DNA of 64,000 bases. Source: Phycobacter azelaicus. Lineage in GTDB: Bacteria > Pseudomonadota > Alphaproteobacteria > Rhodobacterales > Rhodobacteraceae. Location: positions 1,286,001 through 1,350,000 of the forward strand of contig NZ_WKFH01000003.1 in NCBI RefSeq assembly GCF_014884385.1. The letters are read 5' to 3'. Positions 42,819 through 50,889 of the stretch are shown here, piece by piece (position 1 is the stretch's first letter; each line of letters opens with the position of its first letter). Made by a program: the position numbers and the translations under genes. The notes under the pieces were generated by a model. It was not told the origin of the DNA and made no database searches. It saw only the letters and a list, made by a program, of their open reading frames with translations.

Positions 42819-45269
42819 ATGAGCGATCTTCCAACATCGGCCCGCGTGGTCATCATTGGCGGCGGCGTGGTGGGCTGTTCGGTGGCATACCACCTGACAA
42901 AGCTGGGATGGAAAGACGTTGTGCTGCTGGAGCGCAAGCAGCTCACCTCCGGCACCACATGGCATGCGGCGGGGCTGATCGGTCAGTTGCGCGCTTCCTC
43001 AAACATGACGAAACTCGCACGCTACTCTGCCGATCTTTATCTGGGCCTGGAAGAAGAAACCGGAGTTGCCACCGGCATGCGGCAGGTCGGTTCCGTATCG
43101 GTCGCACTGACGGATGAGAGGCTTGAGGAACTCTATCGCAATGCCGCCATGGCGCGCGCCTTTGGCGTGCCGGTAGAGGAGCTGTCGCCAGCCGAGGTTA
43201 AAGAGCGCTACGGCCATATCAACCTGAATGGTGTCACCGGCGGTGTCTGGCTTCCCACCGACGGTCAGGCGGATCCGGCCAATATTGCGCTGGCCCTGGC
43301 CAAGGGCGCGCGCCAACGCGGCGCCCTGGTCAAAGAGCGGATCAAGGTCACAGGCCTCACGCGGGAGGGACGTCGGATCACCGGGGTTGATTGGGCTTCC
43401 GATTCAGGCTCTAACATGGGGCGTATTGCCTGTGACATGGTGGTGAACTGCGCTGGCATGTGGGGGCATGAGGTGGGCCGGATGGCGGGCGTCAACGTGC
43501 CGCTCCATGCCTGTGAACACTTCTATATCGTCTCTGAACCGATCCAGGGCCTCACCCAGATGCCGGTGTTACGGGTGCCCGATGAATGCGCCTACTACAA
43601 AGAGGACGCGGGCAAGATCATGCTGGGGGCATTTGAGCCCACCGCCAAACCCTGGGGCATGGAGGGCATTCCCGACAGTTTCGAATTCGACCAGCTGCCC
43701 GAGGATTTTGACCATTTCGAACCCATCCTGGAGGCCGCCTGCACCCGTATGCCGATGCTGGCCGAGGCGGGGATCCATACCTTCTTCAATGGCCCTGAAA
43801 GCTTCACACCCGACGATGCCTACCACCTGGGACTTGCGCCCGAGATGGACAATGTCTGGGTCGCGGCGGGGTTCAATTCGATCGGGATCCAGTCTGCAGG
43901 CGGCGCGGGAATGGCGCTGGCACAATGGATGGAAGACGGCGAAAAGCCCTTTGATCTGGGCGATGTGGACATCTCCCGGATGCAGCCGTTTCAGGGCAAC
44001 AAGCACTACCTCTTCGAACGCTCCAAGGAAACGCTGGGCCTGCTTTATGCCGATCACTTCCCCTATCGCCAAAAGGCGACCGCACGGGGGGTGCGGCGCT
44101 CTCCGTTCCATTATCAGCTACAGGAACAGGGCGCGGTCTTTGGCGAACTCGCAGGCTGGGAGCGCGCCAACTGGTTCGCCGACGAAGGCCAGCACCGGGA
44201 ATACCGCTACAGTTGGAAGCGGCAGAACTGGTTCCAGAATTCGGCTTCCGAACACCATGCAGTGCGCGAAAATGTCGGGATGTATGATATGTCTTCCTTC
44301 GGAAAGATCCGTGTGGAAGGGCCCGATGCGGAAAGTTTCCTGAACCATATCTGCGGGGCGAATATGTCCGTCCCTGTGGGCAAGATCGTCTACACTCAGT
44401 TCTTGAACAGCCGCGGAGGGATCGAAGCAGATGTGACCATCACGCGCCTGTCAGAGACTGTATTCTTGGTTGTGACGCCCGCAATCACCCGGTTGGCGGA
44501 TGAAACCCGTATGCGGCGGCTGGTCGGAGAGCGCCGCGTCACCATCACCGATGTGACGGGTGGTGAGGGCGTGTTGGCTGTCATGGGGCCGCGTTCTCGT
44601 GAGCTGCTGCAGAAGGTCTCTCCGAATGATTTCAGCAATGCGGTAAATCCCTTTGGCACCGCGCAGGAGATCGAGATCGGCATGGGTCTGGCGCGCGCGC
44701 ATCGCGTGTCCTACGTGGGGGAGCTGGGTTGGGAGATCTACGTCTCTGCCGACATGGCGGGACATGTGTTCGAAGTGCTGCACGAGGCCGGGCAGGACAT
44801 GGACCTCAAGCTGTGCGGCATGCATATGATGGACAGTTGCCGGATCGAAAAGGGCTTTCGCCACTTTGGCCATGACATCACTTGCGAGGATCATGTAATC
44901 GACGCGGGGCTGGGCTTTGCCGTCGACATGAAAAAGGATGACTTCATCGGCAAGGGGGCGGTTGCTGCCCGCAAGGAAAGTGGCCCCAAGGCGCGGATGC
45001 TGCAATTCCGGCTGACCGACGCTGAACCGCTGCTCTATCACAATGAACCGCTGCTGCGGGATGGAGAGATCGTGGGCTATGTCTCTTCAGGCGCCTATGG
45101 GCATACCCTGGGCGGTGCCATCGGCATGGGCTATGTCCCTTGCGAAGGCCAAAGCGCGGCCGAGGTGCTGGCCTCCACTTACGAGATTGACGTGATGGGC
45201 ACCCGCGTAAAAGCAGAGGCATCATTAAAGCCGATGTATGACCCGAAATCAGAGCGCGTGAAGGTATAA
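42819..45269 (+). CDS. FAD-dependent oxidoreductase with C-terminal GcvT domains (dimethylglycine/sarcosine dehydrogenase type), copy 2
   Basis: At 816 residues this is the same two-part architecture as the copy at 38317: VVIIGGGVVGCSVAYHLTKL, a TTWHAAGLIGQLRASSNMT motif with the likely covalent-FAD His, and C-terminal aminomethyltransferase domains (GMYDMSSFGKIRVEGPDAES; HMMDSCRIEKGFRHFGHD; YVSSGAYGHTLGGAIGMGYV). The TTWHAAGLIGQLR stretch is closer to characterised dimethylglycine and sarcosine dehydrogenases than in copy 1. The ATG at 42819 follows GGAG. Confidence 0.88.
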   Translation: MSDLPTSARVVIIGGGVVGCSVAYHLTKLGWKDVVLLERKQLTSGTTWHAAGLIGQLRASSNMTKLARYSADLYLGLEEETGVATGMRQVGSVSVALTDERLEELYRNAAMARAFGVPVEELSPAEVKERYGHINLNGVTGGVWLPTDGQADPANIALALAKGARQRGALVKERIKVTGLTREGRRITGVDWASDSGSNMGRIACDMVVNCAGMWGHEVGRMAGVNVPLHACEHFYIVSEPIQGLTQMPVLRVPDECAYYKEDAGKIMLGAFEPTAKPWGMEGIPDSFEFDQLPEDFDHFEPILEAACTRMPMLAEAGIHTFFNGPESFTPDDAYHLGLAPEMDNVWVAAGFNSIGIQSAGGAGMALAQWMEDGEKPFDLGDVDISRMQPFQGNKHYLFERSKETLGLLYADHFPYRQKATARGVRRSPFHYQLQEQGAVFGELAGWERANWFADEGQHREYRYSWKRQNWFQNSASEHHAVRENVGMYDMSSFGKIRVEGPDAESFLNHICGANMSVPVGKIVYTQFLNSRGGIEADVTITRLSETVFLVVTPAITRLADETRMRRLVGERRVTITDVTGGEGVLAVMGPRSRELLQKVSPNDFSNAVNPFGTAQEIEIGMGLARAHRVSYVGELGWEIYVSADMAGHVFEVLHEAGQDMDLKLCGMHMMDSCRIEKGFRHFGHDITCEDHVIDAGLGFAVDMKKDDFIGKGAVAARKESGPKARMLQFRLTDAEPLLYHNEPLLRDGEIVGYVSSGAYGHTLGGAIGMGYVPCEGQSAAEVLASTYEIDVMGTRVKAEASLKPMYDPKSERVKV

Positions 45270-45395
45270 ACCAGGCTCTATTGCGGGCGAGTTTTGCAAG
45301 AGGGCAGGCGTGGTGCGTACTGCGATCACCCCTCGTGTTTTTCTTCATTCCCTTCGCTCGCAAAGCTGCCATAAAGGCGGCAGAGGAGAGCCGAG

Positions 45396-46313
45396 ATGAC
45401 CAGCCAAAAGCCCGAGAATGTCGACACCCCACAGGGTCTCGCCTTTGCGATTACGGCCTATCTGATGTGGGGGTTTCTGCCTTTGTACCTGAAAGCTGTT
45501 TCTCACATTCCGGCGGCGGAGGTAGTGGCGCACCGAGTGATCTGGTCTGTGCCCCTGGCGGGCGCATTGCTGATCTTGTTGCGCCGGACCGATGATCTGC
45601 GTGCGGCTCTTCGCAATCCGCGAACCCTGCTTATGGCATGTATTACGGCGGCGCTCATTTCGATCAACTGGGGCATATACGTCTGGTCTATAGCGACAGA
45701 TCATGCGCTGGATGCAGCGCTTGGATACTACATAAATCCCTTGTTTAGTGTCGCATTAGGGGCGCTCCTCCTGGGAGAACGTCCAACCCGCACGCAGATG
45801 GTCGCCATCGCCCTTGCGGCGGCGGCGGTCGTGGTCTTGACGGTCGAGACCGGAAGCCTGCCCTGGGCAGCAATCGGCCTGACTTTTAGTTGGGGGTTTT
45901 ATGCCTTCTTCAAGAAATGGCTGCCGGTTGGCCCGAACCAGGGATTTCTACTGGAGGTGCTGATCCTGTCGGTACCTGCCCTTGGCTATCTTGCCTATCT
46001 AGGGGCCGTGGGGGGAGGGCATTTCACCGTCAGCTGGCAGCAAAGCCTATTGTTGATGGGCTGCGGCGTGGTGACGGCGGTGCCGCTGATCATTTATGCC
46101 AATGGGGCAAAGCTGCTGCGGCTGTCGACCATCGGGATCCTGCAGTATATCGCGCCCACGATGATCTTTCTGGTGGCTGTCTTTGTTTTTGGTGAGGAAT
46201 TCGGCCGCGCCCGGATGATCGCCTTCCCGATGATTTGGGCCGCTTTGGTGATCTATTCAGTGCCGCTCATCCGGCAGATGCGGCGTAAGCCAAAGGTGCA
46301 AAACCCGACCTGA
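45396..46313 (+). CDS. rarD: RarD-type EamA transporter
   Basis: The 305-residue protein has ten predicted membrane helices in two EamA repeats. Family landmarks include AYLMWGFLPLYLK near residues 18-30, SINWGIYVWSI near 88-98, ALGYYINPLFSVALGALLLGERP near the middle, and TVETGSLPWAAIGLTFSWGFYA in the second half. RarD proteins are drug/metabolite-superfamily exporters of unknown physiological substrate. The 3' end is adjacent to the convergent SGNH hydrolase. Confidence 0.9.
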   Translation: MTSQKPENVDTPQGLAFAITAYLMWGFLPLYLKAVSHIPAAEVVAHRVIWSVPLAGALLILLRRTDDLRAALRNPRTLLMACITAALISINWGIYVWSIATDHALDAALGYYINPLFSVALGALLLGERPTRTQMVAIALAAAAVVVLTVETGSLPWAAIGLTFSWGFYAFFKKWLPVGPNQGFLLEVLILSVPALGYLAYLGAVGGGHFTVSWQQSLLLMGCGVVTAVPLIIYANGAKLLRLSTIGILQYIAPTMIFLVAVFVFGEEFGRARMIAFPMIWAALVIYSVPLIRQMRRKPKVQNPT

Positions 46314-46314
46314 A

Positions 46315-47040
46315 TCAGGCTCTAATAAACAGTTTTTCGATCTCATGAGCCAAACGCTCGGCCCAAAACGAATAGGCTTTTGGGTTTGGATGATAGCCGT
46401 CCTCGGCGGCAAAGTGCGGATCGCTTGGCAGGTCAAACGGCAGGTGGTGAAACCCGTCGATTTGCGTGGAAAGCCGCGCAAGCCGATGATCAAGCCGCCG
46501 AGCTTGTTGTCCGAGTACCCATGCCAGGGGCTGTGGCAAGGCCGGAAAATGCTCCATGTGCGGGACACCAGAGACGAGGATATGGCGCACAGAAAACCGA
46601 TCCTTGAGGAGACTGGCCAATTGCTGCTGCTGCTGCGCAAATCGTCCCTGTGAGACCGCTCCGGTCACGTCATTCACCCCAAGCGCCAGAATGGCCACAT
46701 CAAAAGGTCGCGCAGGCAACTGCGAAATGCGGCGCAAGGTGTCTGCGGTACGGTGTCCGGTGGTCGCCTCCAGTTGCCAATGCACTGTATGTCCTTGCGC
46801 AAGCCGGTGGGCCAGCTGCCCCGCAAGGGCCTGTGTCTGATCGGAGGCTCCAACCCCGGCTGCAGAACTGTCCCCGGCAATTAACAGACGCAAGAACGGA
46901 CCCGATCCCAACCGCCCCTGTCTGGGGCCTTCCGGTTCCGGCAGGCGCAGAGCCTTGCGCCGTACGACCATCCCTTGTGCGATCAAAAGGGGCAAAAGCG
47001 GCAGGCGCAGGATCTGGTCGGCTGCGATCATCAGGGTCAA
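46315..47040 (-). CDS. SGNH/GDSL hydrolase family protein
   Basis: The 241-residue protein contains the block-I nucleophile motif LLIAGDSSAAGVG near residue 55, the block-III ALGVNDVTG motif near residue 120, and a C-terminal DGYHPNPKAY with the catalytic Asp-x-x-His. This family covers lipases, esterases and acylhydrolases; the substrate is unknown. A hydrophobic N-terminal segment (LRLPLLPLLIAQGMVV) could be a membrane anchor. It lies back to back with rarD, with a 1-bp gap at the 3' ends. Confidence 0.85.
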   Translation of the reverse strand: MTLMIAADQILRLPLLPLLIAQGMVVRRKALRLPEPEGPRQGRLGSGPFLRLLIAGDSSAAGVGASDQTQALAGQLAHRLAQGHTVHWQLEATTGHRTADTLRRISQLPARPFDVAILALGVNDVTGAVSQGRFAQQQQQLASLLKDRFSVRHILVSGVPHMEHFPALPQPLAWVLGQQARRLDHRLARLSTQIDGFHHLPFDLPSDPHFAAEDGYHPNPKAYSFWAERLAHEIEKLFIRA

Positions 47041-47064
47041 AAAACAGGCTCTAACAGGGCGATT

Positions 47065-47475
47065 TTAGCTGAGTGCCTCGCGGAATTTCAGGAAACGGGC
47101 ATCGGTCTGAACCCGCGCATTCATCGCATCGCGCAGGGCGCCGACGGATTTATAGGGGCGCATCACAACCTCGAAGGTCTCAATCAGCCCGTCGTCATCC
47201 AGGGTGATCAGGTCCACGCCCACGGCGTCGAACTCACCGATCTTGCACTGGAACTCCAGCGCCCAGTCGTTGCCCTCTCCCATAATGCGGCGGTAGCGGA
47301 AATCGGAAAACACTTGCCCTACGTGCCCCAGAACGGCGGCCACGGGAGCGCGCCCGGTCCAGGTTTTCCAATAGGTGGGCGGCAGGAATTTCACGTCTTC
47401 GGCCAGAAGCTCGGCGATCAGGTGTTCTTCGCCCTTGGCGACGACCTCCTGCATGCGAATGATGGTTGGGTGCAT
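47065..47475 (-). CDS. NTF2-like (SnoaL-type) fold protein
   Basis: The 136-residue protein has the helix-cone-and-sheet profile of NTF2-like proteins: EHLIAELLAEDVKFLPPTYW near residues 17-36, WALEFQCKIGEFDAVGVDLI, then LDDDGLIETFEVVMRPYKS near the end. Some members are isomerases or hydratases, others just bind ligands. Function unknown. The ATG at 47475 has a GGAGAGA ribosome site. Confidence 0.75.
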   Translation of the reverse strand: MHPTIIRMQEVVAKGEEHLIAELLAEDVKFLPPTYWKTWTGRAPVAAVLGHVGQVFSDFRYRRIMGEGNDWALEFQCKIGEFDAVGVDLITLDDDGLIETFEVVMRPYKSVGALRDAMNARVQTDARFLKFREALS

Positions 47476-47582
47476 TGTCTCTCTCCCTGTTTGCGCATGA
47501 TCCTGCCCTTGGGGTGCAGCGCGGAGCAAGAAGGACGTCGCGGGAACTTGCCGCAGTCGCGGCAAGCCAGTAGGCAGTCGCC

Positions 47583-48236
47583 ATGACCGTATCAAGCGAA
47601 TATGACCCGCCGCAGGAGCCTTTGGAGATCCTGCACCATGATGCGCAGATCCTTGCGGTGAACAAACCGGCGGGGCTTCTCAGCGTGCCGGGCCGGGGGG
47701 AGCATCTGTCCGATTGCCTGCTCAGCCGGGTGCAGCTTGCCTTTCCCGAGGCGCTGCTTGTGCATCGGCTGGATCGGGACACCTCGGGCGTCATGGTCTT
47801 TGCGCTGACGCCCCATGCGCAGCGGCACCTGTCCATGCAGTTTGAAAAGCGCACCGCTCGGAAGGTCTATGTAGCACGCATTTCGGGGCGGCTTGAACCG
47901 CGTTCGGGGACGGTAGATCTGCCGCTGATCGTGGATTGGCCGAACCGCCCGCGCCAGATGGTTTGTCACGAGACCGGTAAGCCTGCCCTGACCGATTGGC
48001 GAGTGATCAAGTATGGGGCTGATGAAACGCGCGTACGCCTGACGCCCAAGACCGGGCGCTCACATCAGCTGCGGGTGCATATGTTGTCGCTTGGTCATCC
48101 CATCTTGGGCGACCCCCTTTATGCGGAAGGGGCCGCGCGCGACTTCCCTCGCATGATGCTGCATTCCGAGGAACTGCGGATCAAGCATCCCGATAGCGAA
48201 GAATCGCTGAAGTTCCGGGCCAAGGCGCCATTCTGA
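47583..48236 (+). CDS. RluA-family RNA pseudouridine synthase
   Basis: The 217-residue protein has the catalytic Asp in HRLDRDTSGVMVF near residues 61-73 and LAVNKPAGLLSVPGRG in the N-terminal part, with TGRSHQLRVHMLSLGHPILGDPLY near the end. It isomerises specific uridines in rRNA or tRNA. The absence of an S4 domain and the short length fit the RluA/TruC group. The 3' end abuts the convergent fucosyltransferase-like gene. Confidence 0.93.
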   Translation: MTVSSEYDPPQEPLEILHHDAQILAVNKPAGLLSVPGRGEHLSDCLLSRVQLAFPEALLVHRLDRDTSGVMVFALTPHAQRHLSMQFEKRTARKVYVARISGRLEPRSGTVDLPLIVDWPNRPRQMVCHETGKPALTDWRVIKYGADETRVRLTPKTGRSHQLRVHMLSLGHPILGDPLYAEGAARDFPRMMLHSEELRIKHPDSEESLKFRAKAPF

Positions 48237-49082
48237 TCAGGCGTTGATGCGGAGCCAACTGTCCGGCAGGATGTCGGGGTTGTGCAGCTTGGGATCCCCA
48301 AACCACTGTGCGGGACCTGTCACGCGCTTGTCTGGGTTCTGGTTCAGCCATGCCGCCCACCAGGAGAAAGAGCTGTTGGCGATGATGTTGTGCTGGCACA
48401 GGGTCATCAGCCGCATATCCTCGTAATCTGTCTCTGGCCCGTTGAAGTCCACGACGACCTTTTCGCAGGGCAGGGGCAGGTTTTGCTTCGCCCAATCGGG
48501 ATCGTCAGAAAAGACATAGACTGTCGGTGTGCCGGGAAGATCACCCATGATGCGGTTGAGGGCTGCCTCATAGTAGGCCTGATCGCAAAGCACGTGGGCC
48601 GCAAGTGCCAGGTAGTCGCCGCGGCGCACATGAAGGGAGATTGCATGGCTGTTTTGGATGCGGTCGGCCATCTCGGCATTTTGGCTGTTAGAGATTTCCG
48701 GGAAAGTGAAATCGGCACGGATTCGATCGGCGATATCGGCAAAGTATTTTTCGCTCTGCCAGTAGCCGTGTAGATAGGTGTCATCACCCCAGGTTTCGAA
48801 ATCCGCGTTGTAGCCCAGCCCCCGTTCACGACGAAACTTTGGCCTGCTGCCAAAGCTGCGCCAAAGGGCATAGCGCAGGGGGGCGTCGGACTTCAGCGGG
48901 GGGAGCGCATCGGGTGCTGCCAAGTCAAGATCGAAGACCCGCGTCAGCACTCCTTCACTGCGCTGTATCGCCCCCCTCGTGTCGATGGCGACCGAGGTGC
49001 CCAGACGTTCGGCCAGGGCGCGTGCGGCGGCATATTGAAACATCTGATTGCCAAGGCGGCCATGCAGGCGGGCGGTGATCAT
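48237..49082 (-). CDS. Alpha-1,2-fucosyltransferase-like glycosyltransferase (GT11)
   Basis: The 281-residue protein starts with HGRLGNQMFQYAAARALAER, the GT11 signature, followed by SLHVRRGDYLALAAHV near residue 155, VYVFSDDPDWAKQNL and NSSFSWWAAWLNQNPDKRV near the end. Such enzymes add fucose or related sugars from GDP-linked donors to surface glycans or O-antigen. The ATG at 49082 directly precedes the signature and is preferred over longer frames. No other polysaccharide genes are nearby, so it may be a solitary acquisition. Confidence 0.87.
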   Translation of the reverse strand: MITARLHGRLGNQMFQYAAARALAERLGTSVAIDTRGAIQRSEGVLTRVFDLDLAAPDALPPLKSDAPLRYALWRSFGSRPKFRRERGLGYNADFETWGDDTYLHGYWQSEKYFADIADRIRADFTFPEISNSQNAEMADRIQNSHAISLHVRRGDYLALAAHVLCDQAYYEAALNRIMGDLPGTPTVYVFSDDPDWAKQNLPLPCEKVVVDFNGPETDYEDMRLMTLCQHNIIANSSFSWWAAWLNQNPDKRVTGPAQWFGDPKLHNPDILPDSWLRINA

Positions 49083-49190
49083 GGCAGGGGCTGTCCTTGC
49101 AAAGTGCTGTGTTTGGCCCTGCATATCGGTGTGACGGACACAATGAAAGGCCGTTGCTGCCAAGGTGCTATTGCTCAGAAACCGACCTGA

Positions 49191-49257
49191 GGCTCTCCCG
49201 CCCGTCATCACCCTTCTTAATGGAAGGGTGCCTCCTGTTGGGCCCGGCGCTGCGCAA
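49191..49257 (+). repeat. Structured intergenic repeat, unit E
   Basis: GGCTCTCCCGCCC box, hairpin 1 ACCCTTC / GAAGGGT (49209-49228), TTGGGCCCGGCGC box, then the arm of a long stem shared with the reversed unit E'. The joint stem GGGCCCGGCGC / GCGCCGGGCCC has an 11-bp arm on each side of a 13-nt loop. It lies between the iorB 3' end and the fucosyltransferase start. Confidence 0.7.
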
Positions 49258-49328
49258 AGCGCGGCGCCGGGCCCAAGGCCGCCAAGGGTGTCGTGGCAGT
49301 GCCACGGCATCCTGCGGGCGCGGGAGGG
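49258..49328 (-). repeat. Structured intergenic repeat, unit E' (inverted)
   Basis: Read on the minus strand: CCCTCCCGCGCCCGC, hairpin 1 CGTGGCA / TGCCACG (49293-49307), CTTGGGCCCGGCGC box, then the stem shared with unit E. It forms a head-to-head pair with E, comparable to B/B'. Confidence 0.65.
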
Positions 49329-49347
49329 CGACGTTGACCTGACCGGA

Positions 49348-50889
49348 TCAGATGAAGCTTTGGATGGTTTTCAGCGCACCGTCGAGGGCTTCGCCTTTTT
49401 CGTCCTGCAGGGCGGCTTCCCGCAGGCGGGCGACCCATTCGGGGCCGTCTTCGCGGGCCTCGACTAGTCTTGCGCCATCCAGAACGCGGTCAAACTTCGA
49501 AAGACCCCGCGCATGGGTGTCGGAATAGCCCTTGATCAGCCTGCGGCAGCGCAGGATTTCGACCGCCATGTCATAGCGATCCGGCAGGTAGCCATGGGCG
49601 CGGGCCAGCCAATCGTCCAGATGAGCCTGCTCCAGTGCGTGACGGTGGGTCTTGCGACGCCAGCCACGTAGGCCTCCGATCAGGTAAAGCATGACAAAGC
49701 CGCGCAGGCTGTCGGTGCGGATGCGGCGTCCCTTGTTGAACAGGCGATCCAACCGCTTCATCCAGGTGGGGCTTGCTTCAACCCGGGCGCCCAGACGGGC
49801 AGGAAACAAGCCTGCAATCTCCTCGGCACGGGGATGCAGGTAGTCGGTGAGGGTCATCGCCTTGCCTGCGCTGCCAATCTCACCTTCGATACGTTCGAAC
49901 CGGCTGGCACGGGTCTTGAGGTCGGCCACGCGGATCACGTCGTCATAGGCCATGGCGTTAGCGATGTATTTCGCTGCTTCGCGAGACAACATGTGGTCGC
50001 GGCTGGCGTGGTCTTTCGCCACGAAAGTGTCGAGCCGGTCCAGATATTCCGCACCATAGGCGACGTCCTGGAACTCCACCACCTTCCGGAGGCCTGCCTC
50101 TGCCATCTCCTGCACTTGGGCTGGCAAGGCGGCGATGCGGGCCGTCAGGCCCTCGAACGCGCGGATCTGCCGTGGCGAACCTGATGGAGCCTGCGCCGGT
50201 ATTGCTTTGGGCTGTCCTGTTGGACGATCTTCCCCCGTCTGCGCGAGATCATACCCGGCAGCAAAGGCGCGCAGGCTGGCCTCGACCCCCTTGCCTGACG
50301 CGCGGATCGCATCCTCGAAAGCGGTTCGTTCAAACGGCAGGGCGCCGGATCCGGCCAATGCTCCGAACAGTGACGCCGAGATCACCGACCCCGCGCCCAC
50401 GGCCGCGCGTTCCATATCGGCCATGATCAGCTTTTCAGCGGCCATTTCGGCGGCGGCGCGCACCTCTTCGGCATCGGCCATACCGTCGCCGGGCACCATC
50501 TTTTCCGAAACCGCCAGCGCCCGGTGGGTTGAGGCAATCAGGGTCGTGCGATCAGGGGTTACAAAGCCGCGCAGGATAGCGCGCCCGGCCTCCATCATCT
50601 CGGCGGCAATCATCACGTCCACGTCGCCCTGTGCGGGCGCCAGGGAGAATACCGGGTTCGGGACTGAGGCCGGAGCCATCTCGACATAATAGATCGTGGC
50701 ACCTGTGCGCTGGGCGACGCCCGCAACGCTGGTAGCTTGGGCGTTGTAGCCTTGAGACCGCGCCAGGGATTCGATCCAATTGGTCAGCACGCCGCCGCCC
50801 TGGCCACCCACGGCGAGGATCGCCAGTTTGATCACTCCTTCGAGCCCGGCATCGCGCTGGCCCGCCCCGATTGGCAGTTCGATGGACAT
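49348..50889 (-). CDS. iorB: Indolepyruvate oxidoreductase subunit beta (IorB-type, long form)
   Basis: The 513-residue protein has an N-terminal gamma-domain-like segment (LAILAVGGQGGGVLTNWIE near residues 20-38, VAGVAQRTGATIYYVEM) that carries the usual IorB fold, followed by a long C-terminal helical extension. Classical archaeal IorB is only ~200 residues; the extended form occurs in proteobacterial aryl-pyruvate oxidoreductases. With IorA it oxidatively decarboxylates a 2-oxo acid to acyl-CoA. The start overlaps the iorA stop in ATGA. Confidence 0.88.
   Translation of the reverse strand: MSIELPIGAGQRDAGLEGVIKLAILAVGGQGGGVLTNWIESLARSQGYNAQATSVAGVAQRTGATIYYVEMAPASVPNPVFSLAPAQGDVDVMIAAEMMEAGRAILRGFVTPDRTTLIASTHRALAVSEKMVPGDGMADAEEVRAAAEMAAEKLIMADMERAAVGAGSVISASLFGALAGSGALPFERTAFEDAIRASGKGVEASLRAFAAGYDLAQTGEDRPTGQPKAIPAQAPSGSPRQIRAFEGLTARIAALPAQVQEMAEAGLRKVVEFQDVAYGAEYLDRLDTFVAKDHASRDHMLSREAAKYIANAMAYDDVIRVADLKTRASRFERIEGEIGSAGKAMTLTDYLHPRAEEIAGLFPARLGARVEASPTWMKRLDRLFNKGRRIRTDSLRGFVMLYLIGGLRGWRRKTHRHALEQAHLDDWLARAHGYLPDRYDMAVEILRCRRLIKGYSDTHARGLSKFDRVLDGARLVEAREDGPEWVARLREAALQDEKGEALDGALKTIQSFI

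Noticed and set aside
5211-49328. CRISPR-like array or IS ends, suggested by recurring GC-rich palindromes.
   Set aside because: The units are dispersed, variable in stem sequence and lack spacers, target duplications or transposase genes.
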